NCBI GenBank assembly: GCA_002505935.1
Contig: DAWL01000121.1
Coordinates: 1 to 9,561 of the forward strand
Reading direction: 5' to 3'
DNA: 9,561 nt
Source of the DNA: Euryarchaeota archaeon UBA226
GTDB lineage: Archaea; Thermoplasmatota; Poseidoniia; Poseidoniales; Poseidoniaceae
Below the pieces are notes generated by a model. That model searched no databases. It saw only the letters and a list, made by a program, of their open reading frames with translations, and was not told the DNA's origin. Made by a program: the position numbers and the translations under genes. Of this stretch, positions 1 through 6,000 are shown piece after piece (position 1 is the first letter of the stretch; every line of letters begins with the position of its first letter).

Positions 1-387
1 TGAGAGAATCTTGCAATCGGGACGCGCTCTTCGCATCTGCCTCCTTAGCAATGGATGAGGGCAAATGATAATCCCTCGCCGCGGAAGGTACTCGGGTTTG
101 TCTTCGCTGATTAACACCCAACTGGGGTCTCGTCGAGGGAACACTGCTGCGATTTCCAGCCCGGCCTTTTCTTCAATACTTGCCCATTCTTCCCCAGACA
201 TCAGAATCAAATCGGACTCCGCTTTGACCAATGAGGTGATGGCGCCTTCGAAGTCGGGCACTTCCAAATCCGCTATATTCAAGTCTCCTTCTTTGCTTTC
301 TATAGCAGTTTTACGGCGGAGATAATGGTCCTTGGTTCCGGATCCATCCTCTGGCCGAACAGCAACGCGAAGGACCTCTTCTTGCAT
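1..387 (-). CDS. Divergent hydroxymethylbilane synthase-like protein, partial (C-terminus beyond left edge)
   Basis: The reading frame stays open to the left edge and gives 129 N-terminal residues. Hydroxymethylbilane synthase (porphobilinogen deaminase, HemC) polymerises four porphobilinogens in tetrapyrrole synthesis. The similarity is seen by eye: VLRVAVR at residues 5-11 matches E. coli VLRIATR, keeping Arg7 and Arg11; FPRRDPSWVLIS (83-94) matches the REDPRDAFVS region; LLRRQMRRARPD (113-124) matches SLRRQCQLAERRPD. However, the GGKGLF lysines and the HSMKDVP loop are not preserved: the loop reads MSGEEWA (63-69), so Lys83-Asp84 become Glu-Glu, and GTSS becomes CPHP. The N-domain is also about 17 residues shorter. 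ATG at 387 was chosen because GAGGT lies 7 bases upstream and the N-terminus then aligns with HemC; a GTG at 435 is in frame. Family membership is fairly likely, but enzyme activity is doubtful. Confidence 0.6.
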   Translation of the reverse strand, partial: MQEEVLRVAVRPEDGSGTKDHYLRRKTAIESKEGDLNIADLEVPDFEGAITSLVKAESDLILMSGEEWASIEEKAGLEIAAVFPRRDPSWVLISEDKPEYLPRRGIIICPHPLLRRQMRRARPDCKILS

Positions 388-394
388 ACCATCG

Positions 395-399
395 ACCTC
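395..399 (-). promoter_or_regulatory. Ribosome binding site of the HemC-like gene
   Basis: Read on the minus strand, GAGGT sits 7 bases before the ATG at 387. It matches the core of the archaeal anti-Shine-Dalgarno complement GGAGGTGAT. It favours ATG 387 over the in-frame GTG at 435, which has no such site and lies only about 6 bases from the putative TATA box. Confidence 0.5.
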
Positions 400-400
400 G

Positions 401-415
401 GCGGGCAGGGCCCGC
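401..415 (-). other. GC-rich perfect hairpin in the leader of the HemC-like gene
   Basis: GCGGGC, three loop bases, then GCCCGC form a perfect six-base-pair all-GC stem. On the minus strand it ends one base before the GAGGT ribosome binding site. If the gene starts at 387, the hairpin lies in its 5' leader and could affect ribosome access. If translation starts at GTG 435, the hairpin is coding sequence instead. Confidence 0.4.
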
Positions 416-438
416 AGGAAGATGGCGTTAGCCACCCG

Positions 439-449
439 TTGATATATCC
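439..449. promoter_or_regulatory. Palindromic TATA-like box, possible bidirectional promoter
   Basis: TTGATATATCC contains GATATATC (441-448), which equals its own reverse complement. Rightward, its centre is about 28 bases before ATG 473, so a transcript would begin at or very near the prenyl synthase start (leaderless or nearly so). Leftward, a start some 26 bases away near 418 would give the HemC-like gene a leader of about 30 bases carrying its ribosome binding site. No BRE element was clear. The role is inferred from spacing only. Confidence 0.45.
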
Positions 450-472
450 GACCCTTGGGTCAGGGGATGAAC

Positions 473-1450
473 ATGCCAGACCTAATGATATACGAAGACA
501 AGATTCGCGCCTACAAGAATCGCATTGAAGCGGATTTGCTAGTATTACTTGAAGAGGCAATAAAACGCGACGGGGAAGTAGCCCAACTGGCATCTTCGAT
601 GGTCTTGGCTGGTGGAAAGAGAACTCGTTGTATAGTAACTTGGATTGCTTATGAATTGGCAGGTGGGACGGATATAGACGGAGTTATTCCTTTGGCCTTG
701 GCATTCGAATTAATTCATACTGCTACCCTGATCCATGATGACATACATGATTCAGCCAAGTACAGGAGAGGCATCCAGACATTGCACGAGAAATATGGTC
801 TTGCCAAGGCGATAATTGCCGGAGATTGGCTTTTTGTACAAGGGTTTGAACTTGGCGGAGGATACGGCAAAGATGTAGTTGAAATCGTAGCCAGATGCTG
901 CTCTGATATCGCTTCTGCAGAATTAAAACAACTTACTCATATCTCGGATCTAAGTACAACTCCTCAGGATTATGAAGAGGTGGTAAAAGGTAAGACTGCA
1001 GGTCCATTCTCTGCTGGATGCAGGGTTGCTGGGATTTTGGCTGGTTGCAGCCCTGAACAGGTTGAAGCCTTGACAAATTTCGGTATGCAACTGGGCATAT
1101 CCTTTCAGTTGGTAGATGATATTCTTGACTTATTGGGCGATACTCGCATGGGAAAACCTCGCGGTGCTGATGTTATGGATGGTAAGATGACTCTACCTCT
1201 GATTCATGGTTTGACCATGCTTCATGGGGATGCAAGGCAACGATTGTCTGAAGTCATCGATGGTTTCAACGACTCTCTTTGGGATGAATTGATCGACTTG
1301 TTGAATCAGGCTGGAAGCATCGAGTATTCCAAAGCATTAGTCAGAACCCACATGGAGAGGGGCCTAGAGGAATTGAGCAATTTCGCAGATTGCGAAGCTA
1401 AGCAATTGCTCATCGATTTAGCAACCGAACTCATTGACAGGAATCTCTGA
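473..1450 (+). CDS. idsA: Polyprenyl diphosphate synthase (trans-isoprenyl diphosphate synthase)
   Basis: This 325-residue protein is a class I all-alpha prenyltransferase that adds isopentenyl diphosphate to allylic diphosphates in the cytosol, supplying chains for archaeal ether lipids or quinones. Motifs visible: GGKRTR at 47-52, the first Asp-rich motif DDIHD at 89-93 followed by RRG at 98-100, GKTA at 173-176, and the second Asp-rich motif DDILD at 215-219. All metal- and diphosphate-binding landmarks are intact. The residue five before the first Asp motif is Ala84, as in long-chain synthases such as E. coli IspB, rather than the aromatic residue typical of geranylgeranyl diphosphate synthases, so product length is open. 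ATG 473 was chosen because GGGG lies 6 bases upstream and the TATA-like box is correctly spaced; TTG 455, ATG 467 and ATG 485 are also in frame. Probably cotranscribed with the reductase 10 bases downstream. Confidence 0.9.
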   Translation: MPDLMIYEDKIRAYKNRIEADLLVLLEEAIKRDGEVAQLASSMVLAGGKRTRCIVTWIAYELAGGTDIDGVIPLALAFELIHTATLIHDDIHDSAKYRRGIQTLHEKYGLAKAIIAGDWLFVQGFELGGGYGKDVVEIVARCCSDIASAELKQLTHISDLSTTPQDYEEVVKGKTAGPFSAGCRVAGILAGCSPEQVEALTNFGMQLGISFQLVDDILDLLGDTRMGKPRGADVMDGKMTLPLIHGLTMLHGDARQRLSEVIDGFNDSLWDELIDLLNQAGSIEYSKALVRTHMERGLEELSNFADCEAKQLLIDLATELIDRNL

Positions 1451-1460
1451 AGGTGTTCCG

Positions 1461-2594
1461 ATGGGGTCTCGTCAGGAGGAAGCTCAGCATATATCGGCTG
1501 AGTCATCTGAATATGATGTAATCATCATTGGAGGCGGTCCGGCTGGGAGCACTGTTGCAAGATATGCGGCTCAGGGTGGTGCTAACGTATTGGTCATCGA
1601 CGGAAGGGACCCGATAGGAACTCCTCTACAATGTGGTGAATTGGTTCCTAGCAATGATGAGATGCGACGCTTATGCCCAGATGTTCCTGAAATCGATGAT
1701 TTGTTTCAGACCCCAGATGAAGCGATTTCAAGATATTCCAAGAGTATGCATCTAGTTCCGCCATCAGGAAAGGCACTGAAGTATGATTTTGAGGGCTTGG
1801 TTCTCAATCGCGTGGCTCATGATGAAGCATTGGTAGAATTGGCAAAGAAGTCTGGAGCCAACTATCTAGTAGATCAACATGTCAAATCGGTGGAAGGAGA
1901 TGTTGTGACCTTGCGAAGTGGAAAGAAGTTCCAAGCCAAGGTCATCGTAGGTGCTGGCGGACATAATGACCCAATAAGAAGAGACCATTGGAATGAGAAA
2001 TCACTGAAGATCCCTGTAAAATTCGTCTTGATGGAAGGTAATTATGGTGACGCTGTGGAACTCCATTTCGGGTCGATGGCGCCCGGAGGTTATGCCTGGA
2101 TGTTCCCCAAATCAAGTGGTGCCAACATCGGTTTGGGTATTCAGAGGAATTTCTCAAAGGGTAAGACGATGAATCAGTATGCAGACGAATTCATTTCCAA
2201 ATACGATGGTGAAGTAACTTTCGAAGGAGCCGGTTCTTTGCCTATGTCTGGCACAATCAAGACCTTTGTCAAGGGGAATTACATGTTGGTTGGGGATGCT
2301 GCAGGCATGGTTCTGCCCTCTAATGGTGCAGGAATTACCATTGCAATGATCGGTGGAAGAATTGCGGGGCAGGTTATCGCCGAGCATCTTACAGATGGCA
2401 TCCCACTCAAGGAGTATGAAGTGCGATGGAAGAAGCAGATGGGTAAAGTGATGCGAAATTCGAAGCGTTCATTCCGTTTGGGAAGTATTCTGTTCAGATT
2501 ACCAGATTGGATACTGAATCGGCTGTTCAATCGCTTGACAAAAGGAATCATCTGGAGAGCGGTTACTTGTCGCCGAATGCTCTGGGTTATCTAG
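1461..2594 (+). CDS. Geranylgeranyl reductase family protein (digeranylgeranylglycerophospholipid reductase)
   Basis: This 377-residue FAD-dependent oxidoreductase saturates double bonds of geranylgeranyl chains, giving the phytanyl chains of archaeal membrane lipids; related enzymes also reduce quinone side chains. Visible signs: the Rossmann FAD motif GGGPAG at 24-29 after a beta strand (VIII), the family cysteine in PLQCGE (Cys58), the GGR motif GYAWMFPK at 210-217, and the second FAD motif GDAAG at 278-282. No membrane segment is obvious. ATG 1461 was chosen because AGGTG lies 5 bases upstream, inside the 10-base gap after the prenyl synthase; an upstream in-frame TTG at 1434 overlaps that gene. 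The last 17 residues (two Trp, one Cys, several Arg) look unlike the rest; a -1 shift at the A-run 2540-2543 would give a different 26-residue tail ending at 2623. The family call is firm; the exact substrate is inferred. Confidence 0.9.
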   Translation: MGSRQEEAQHISAESSEYDVIIIGGGPAGSTVARYAAQGGANVLVIDGRDPIGTPLQCGELVPSNDEMRRLCPDVPEIDDLFQTPDEAISRYSKSMHLVPPSGKALKYDFEGLVLNRVAHDEALVELAKKSGANYLVDQHVKSVEGDVVTLRSGKKFQAKVIVGAGGHNDPIRRDHWNEKSLKIPVKFVLMEGNYGDAVELHFGSMAPGGYAWMFPKSSGANIGLGIQRNFSKGKTMNQYADEFISKYDGEVTFEGAGSLPMSGTIKTFVKGNYMLVGDAAGMVLPSNGAGITIAMIGGRIAGQVIAEHLTDGIPLKEYEVRWKKQMGKVMRNSKRSFRLGSILFRLPDWILNRLFNRLTKGIIWRAVTCRRMLWVI

Positions 2595-2641
2595 TGAAAC
2601 ATGTTCAAAGCAGGACATTTTGAGTAGGGCAACTTTGGAGG

Positions 2642-2657
2642 AGGCGGAGGGCCGCCT
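2642..2657. other. Hairpin between convergent genes
   Basis: AGGCGG, loop AGGG, then CCGCCT form a perfect six-base-pair stem. It lies in the 78-base gap between the ends of the geranylgeranyl reductase and the methyltransferase. No T-run follows on either strand, so it is not a bacterial-type terminator. It could stabilise 3' ends of the converging transcripts or be chance. Confidence 0.3.
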
Positions 2658-2672
2658 GAACGAAGTTGGTAA

Positions 2673-3416
2673 TCACTCAGGCTTTGTAGCAAGGAATCGC
2701 TCGGCCATGAAGAATGGCCAGTATAGCCTTCCGCGCACATTGCTGAATCCAACTTCTCGCATCATTTTGCGATAATGAGAGATTGTTCCGAAATGCGTGT
2801 ACGTCTTGGCTAACCATTTCCAAGGATGGTTCTTGTCCTTGGTGACTCGACGTGCTACCCATTGTACAACTGTGCCCATCCATATGCGTCCGGCAAGGCC
2901 CTGTAGGAAGTTTGACTTTCCAGCATCGCAGATGATCAGCATGCCTCCTGGCTTCAAGACCCTCAGGATTTCTGAGAGCCCCTTACGTTTGTCGTGGAAA
3001 TCTCGGAAGGAGAATAGGCAGCATACTCTGTCGAAGGTATTGTCCGGTAGTGGTAGTTCTTCGGCGACCCCTTGAACGAATTGCGCTTCGCTCTCTCCCC
3101 GTTCAGCGCGCGCTTTACCCACTCTTTGGCGGGCCACTTCAAGCATCGCTTCACTTGGGTCGAGGCAAGTCAGATCGATTCCTTGCAGATTCTCTGAAAA
3201 TGTTCCCGGTCCACACCCAACTTCGAGCACCTTCATTCCTGCATCGATGAATCCGGCGACATTGCGCCGCCATTTCTTGTCTTGACCCAAGGTGACTATC
3301 GAGTTCACTTTGTCATAAACTGGGATAGTTGCTTCGAGGTTGTCCATCAACTCCTTCCATGCGTCTTCACCCATGCCGTCTCGGTCAAGCGATTCCGAGT
3401 CTCTGGTAGAACTCAT
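2673..3416 (-). CDS. UbiE/MenG-like class I SAM-dependent methyltransferase
   Basis: This 247-residue cytosolic protein has the class I methyltransferase fold: motif I VLEVGCGPG (63-71), an acidic strand end at Asp86 (CLDPSEAML), AEELPLPDNTFDRV (118-131) and LKPGGML (154-160). The N-terminal part (VYDKVNSIVTLGQDKKWRR, 33-51) resembles the YDLMNDLMSFGIHRLWKR region of UbiE/MenG, and SFRDFHDK near 136 matches GIRNVTDK there, pointing to C-methylation of a quinone ring such as demethylmenaquinone. It converges on the prenyl reductase and synthase genes, which fits a lipid or quinone role, but the last third is less typical, so another small-molecule substrate is possible. No strong ribosome binding site precedes ATG 3416; an in-frame ATG at 3374 is the alternative start. 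Confidence 0.8.
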   Translation of the reverse strand: MSSTRDSESLDRDGMGEDAWKELMDNLEATIPVYDKVNSIVTLGQDKKWRRNVAGFIDAGMKVLEVGCGPGTFSENLQGIDLTCLDPSEAMLEVARQRVGKARAERGESEAQFVQGVAEELPLPDNTFDRVCCLFSFRDFHDKRKGLSEILRVLKPGGMLIICDAGKSNFLQGLAGRIWMGTVVQWVARRVTKDKNHPWKWLAKTYTHFGTISHYRKMMREVGFSNVRGRLYWPFFMAERFLATKPE

Positions 3417-3563
3417 CCGGCTGTCGCGAGGCAGCGGTGGATTTCAAGCATCGCTTTGTACCGGACTGGCCAAGTTGCGGAGTCCCCTCAAGAGTTGTCT
3501 TGAGTCCCCCTACGTTAGCATGATAAACCCCTGTTTTTTGGCCGGTACACCTAGGGTGAGATG
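3417..3563. promoter_or_regulatory. Divergent promoter/operator region upstream of the ATP synthase operon
   Basis: This 147-base spacer separates the leftward methyltransferase from the rightward ATP synthase operon. A TATA-like ATGATAAA lies at 3520-3527; a start about 26 bases downstream, near 3550, would leave a leader of about 15 bases carrying GGGTGAG before atpH. Structure seen: a perfect seven-base-pair hairpin (CTCAAGA 3487-3493, TCTTGAG 3498-3504), a direct repeat GAGTCCCC at 3480-3487 and 3502-3509 (22 bases apart), and inverted arms GTACCGG (3458-3464) and CCGGTAC (3542-3548). A role in regulation is inferred. Confidence 0.45.
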
Positions 3564-3878
3564 ATGAGCAAGAAGGACGTCCTCCGCGGGATAAAGGAAG
3601 CCGAGGTTGTAGCCTCCAAGACTCTCAAAGAAGCGAGAGATAAGGCTGCGCAAACACTTACCGATGCTCGAATCAAGGCTGCTGAATTGGTAAAGGCAGC
3701 AAGAGAGTCCAGTCAGCAATCAGCTGCCGCTAGTCTAGAAGAAGCCCGCCAAGGTGCTGCGGTGGAAGCAGAGAAGGTTGCTGCAGAAGGAAATGCTGCG
3801 CTTGAATCGATACATTCGAGTGGTCAGGATCGACGTCAGGCAGCCATTGAGATAGTCCTCTCAAGTTTTGCTGAGTGA
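3564..3878 (+). CDS. atpH: A-type ATP synthase subunit H (peripheral stalk)
   Basis: This protein of 104 residues is nearly all predicted helix rich in Ala, Glu, Lys and Arg with no membrane segment, as expected for subunit H, which pairs with subunit E as a coiled coil to form the peripheral stalk holding the catalytic head against AtpI. Repeated patterns such as EARDKAAQTLTDARIKAAEL support the coiled coil. It is the first gene of the operon, directly upstream of atpI as in other euryarchaea. ATG 3564 was chosen because GGTGAG then ends 3 bases before it; ATG 3561 adds one Met and touches the site. Low-complexity helices make homology by eye weak, so the call relies on composition, length and position. 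Confidence 0.82.
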   Translation: MSKKDVLRGIKEAEVVASKTLKEARDKAAQTLTDARIKAAELVKAARESSQQSAAASLEEARQGAAVEAEKVAAEGNAALESIHSSGQDRRQAAIEIVLSSFAE

Positions 3879-3900
3879 ACCACGCTAAGGAGGAATCGGA

Positions 3901-5970
3901 ATGAGTGCATTGACCACCGCTGAGATGCAACGCATCACCGTGGCTGGCACGATTTCCAAGTTACACGATACTTTGGCTGCGGTTGGCCGCTTGAAGTGCG
4001 TACATCTTGTTGATAGTGAGGTCGAAGAGGATGGCTTCACTTTGGGCGCACCTCATTCCGATGCAGATGCGGTTGCAGCGCAGTTAGCAAGAGCCAGAGC
4101 AGCAGTCTCGCGAATATCTCCAGATACCAATCAGCCTGCAATACAGATTGCTGCAGTGCGTAAGGAGTTGGATGGAGATTTCTCAAACAAGGTTGATGCG
4201 ATTCTAGACAAGGCCAATGAGTTGGACGAAGCCAATTCTGAAATTGAGCGATTGACCGATGAGTTAGCGGTGCTGGAATTGTTGGTACCATTGGGATTGG
4301 AATTAGAATTGTACAGTGGATATGATTCTCTAGTTGTCAATGTTGGAACCTGTTCGGGAGATTCGTTTGGCCTCAGTCAGGATACTGCTCTGATTTTCAA
4401 AGCAGGCAAGACCGTGGCTGCATTCTGCACTGAAGATGATACTTCCAAGGTCCTTGAAGCCTTGAATAACAATGGCTTCAACTCTTTGTCTGTTCCCGAA
4501 GCAGAAGGCTTGCCTAGTAAGGCGGTAGAAGAAATTCGCAACAAACTTACAGAACTCAACAGAACTGCTACTGCCGCACAATCCGCTTTGGACAAGCAAT
4601 CAGAGAATTTCGGTAGAATGTTGCTGGGCGCAGTGGAGGAACTCGAGAGACAATTTGAGATTCTGCAGGCCCCAGTCAGATTGTGTACCAGCGATCACGC
4701 CTTCGTTCTCGATGGTTGGGTCAAATCTTCAGACCGAGACAGAGCGCGTAAGACATTATCCAAACATGCTACAATGGTTGAATTCGAGGATTATGTGCCG
4801 TCTCATGGACATCATCACGGCCATGACGAAGAAGAGGATGCACAGCCTCCAATCGCCTTTGCAAATCCTGAGGCTGCAAGACCTTACGAATTGTTGACCG
4901 ATTTGGTCGGCAGGCCAAGATATGGCCGAATCGATCCAACTGTATTCATGATGTTCACCTATCCATTGTTCTTCGGACTGATGCTCGGAGATATGGCATA
5001 TGGAATGGGTACAATTCTTCTTGGACTATGGGTCAAGAAGAAATTCGGTGAATCCGAACAAGGCTCATTGGCAGCCCGTTTGCTAATCTATATCGGAATA
5101 TCCTGTTTATTCTTCGGTTTCCTTTACGCTGAAATATTAGGATTCGAGATAGATGCAACGGGTGATCATGCACCTCCTAGTTGGATTGCTTGGATGACGG
5201 TATTCTATGAATGGGCTCACCACCCTCATGCAACCTTGCCATTCGGCATTCATCTTGCATTCCCATTCCACAGGGTTGGCGGAAACATGAGCGATTTGAT
5301 TCTAATTTCCATATACTTGGGAATCGCGCACCTAATGATTGGATACTTGATTGGAATGAGGGATGTGACCAAGGAGCATGGTCTAGCAGCGGGTTTCTTT
5401 GAGAAAGGCAGTTGGATAATGGTCCTCTTGGGTGGTTCTGCAGCAATCTACGGATTCATGGCAGGAAAGAGCCACTCCGATGCAGGCCATCTAGATTTCT
5501 TGACGCTGATGGTCAATGCAGGTCTTGTAACCGCAGCTGTTGGAGTTGTTGCCGTTTGTTGGGGTCTAGTGAAATACGAAGGATTCGGAGCATCTGGTTG
5601 GATGATTGGTCCCTTAGAGACGATATCGCTGCTTTCCAACACCTTGTCTTACATTCGCCTATTCGCTATTGGTGTTGTAGGTGTAAAGATCGCAGAAGCC
5701 GGAAATATGCTTGGCTATCACAATCTTGTACATTCTATTGAATTAGTTCTCGAGGGTGAAGGTGTCATCCTCAACTTATTGTTAGCCATAGGAGCACTAC
5801 TCCTGTGGATTTTCGTCCAAATCTTTGCGTGGGTACTCGGCGTATTCAGCCCGAATATTCACACAGCCCGTCTTCACTTTGTGGAGTGGATGGGCAAGTT
5901 CCATGAAGGCAGTGGAGAGCCTTTCGCTCCACTCGGCGGTGCAAACCGCTATTCCAAGGAAGGTGTATGA
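3901..5970 (+). CDS. atpI: A-type ATP synthase subunit I (membrane stator, subunit a homologue)
   Basis: This 689-residue protein carries the half-channels through which ions reach the rotor ring. Residues 1 to about 340 are the cytosolic stalk-binding domain with coiled-coil stretches (near 90-125 and 205-255); about 345-650 hold roughly eight membrane helices. The family junction YGRIDPTVFMMFTYPLFFG (341-359) is clear. The essential stator arginine is Arg586 in LSYIRLFAIG, and a second conserved arginine is Arg657 in TARLHF. Unusual points are a His-rich then acidic linker, SHGHHHGHDEEED (301-313), and a long loop (about 416-462) with several His between membrane helices 3 and 4. ATG 3901 has GGAGG 7 bases upstream. 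The gene ends TGA followed directly by TAG, 22 bases after atpH began its spacer to this gene; the order matches euryarchaeal operons. Confidence 0.96.
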   Translation: MSALTTAEMQRITVAGTISKLHDTLAAVGRLKCVHLVDSEVEEDGFTLGAPHSDADAVAAQLARARAAVSRISPDTNQPAIQIAAVRKELDGDFSNKVDAILDKANELDEANSEIERLTDELAVLELLVPLGLELELYSGYDSLVVNVGTCSGDSFGLSQDTALIFKAGKTVAAFCTEDDTSKVLEALNNNGFNSLSVPEAEGLPSKAVEEIRNKLTELNRTATAAQSALDKQSENFGRMLLGAVEELERQFEILQAPVRLCTSDHAFVLDGWVKSSDRDRARKTLSKHATMVEFEDYVPSHGHHHGHDEEEDAQPPIAFANPEAARPYELLTDLVGRPRYGRIDPTVFMMFTYPLFFGLMLGDMAYGMGTILLGLWVKKKFGESEQGSLAARLLIYIGISCLFFGFLYAEILGFEIDATGDHAPPSWIAWMTVFYEWAHHPHATLPFGIHLAFPFHRVGGNMSDLILISIYLGIAHLMIGYLIGMRDVTKEHGLAAGFFEKGSWIMVLLGGSAAIYGFMAGKSHSDAGHLDFLTLMVNAGLVTAAVGVVAVCWGLVKYEGFGASGWMIGPLETISLLSNTLSYIRLFAIGVVGVKIAEAGNMLGYHNLVHSIELVLEGEGVILNLLLAIGALLLWIFVQIFAWVLGVFSPNIHTARLHFVEWMGKFHEGSGEPFAPLGGANRYSKEGV

Positions 5971-6000
5971 TAGTCCACTGGGACAAAATGAGGTAAAAAT

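Noticed and set aside
65..325. Rightward open frame of 86 codons
   Set aside because: It lies antisense to the HemC-like gene, has Ser-rich low-quality composition and no ribosome binding site; the minus-strand frame shows real family similarity.
300..593. Leftward open frame of 97 codons crossing the divergent promoter
   Set aside because: It covers the start of the prenyl synthase and the promoter, is rich in Cys, Arg and Pro, and resembles no family.
2620..2775. Rightward TTG-started frame of 51 codons (begins LSRATLEEAEGRLNEVG)
   Set aside because: The first part looks coding-like, but it has no good start, contains the hairpin and runs antisense into the methyltransferase. I treat it as chance, though it could be checked in relatives.
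2797..3564. Several rightward frames antisense to the methyltransferase and its promoter
   Set aside because: Their composition follows from the opposite-strand codons and none shows a motif or ribosome site.
5412..5741. 109-codon rightward frame inside atpI
   Set aside because: It is a shifted frame of a membrane-protein gene, rich in Cys, Arg and Ser; atpI reads intact through it.
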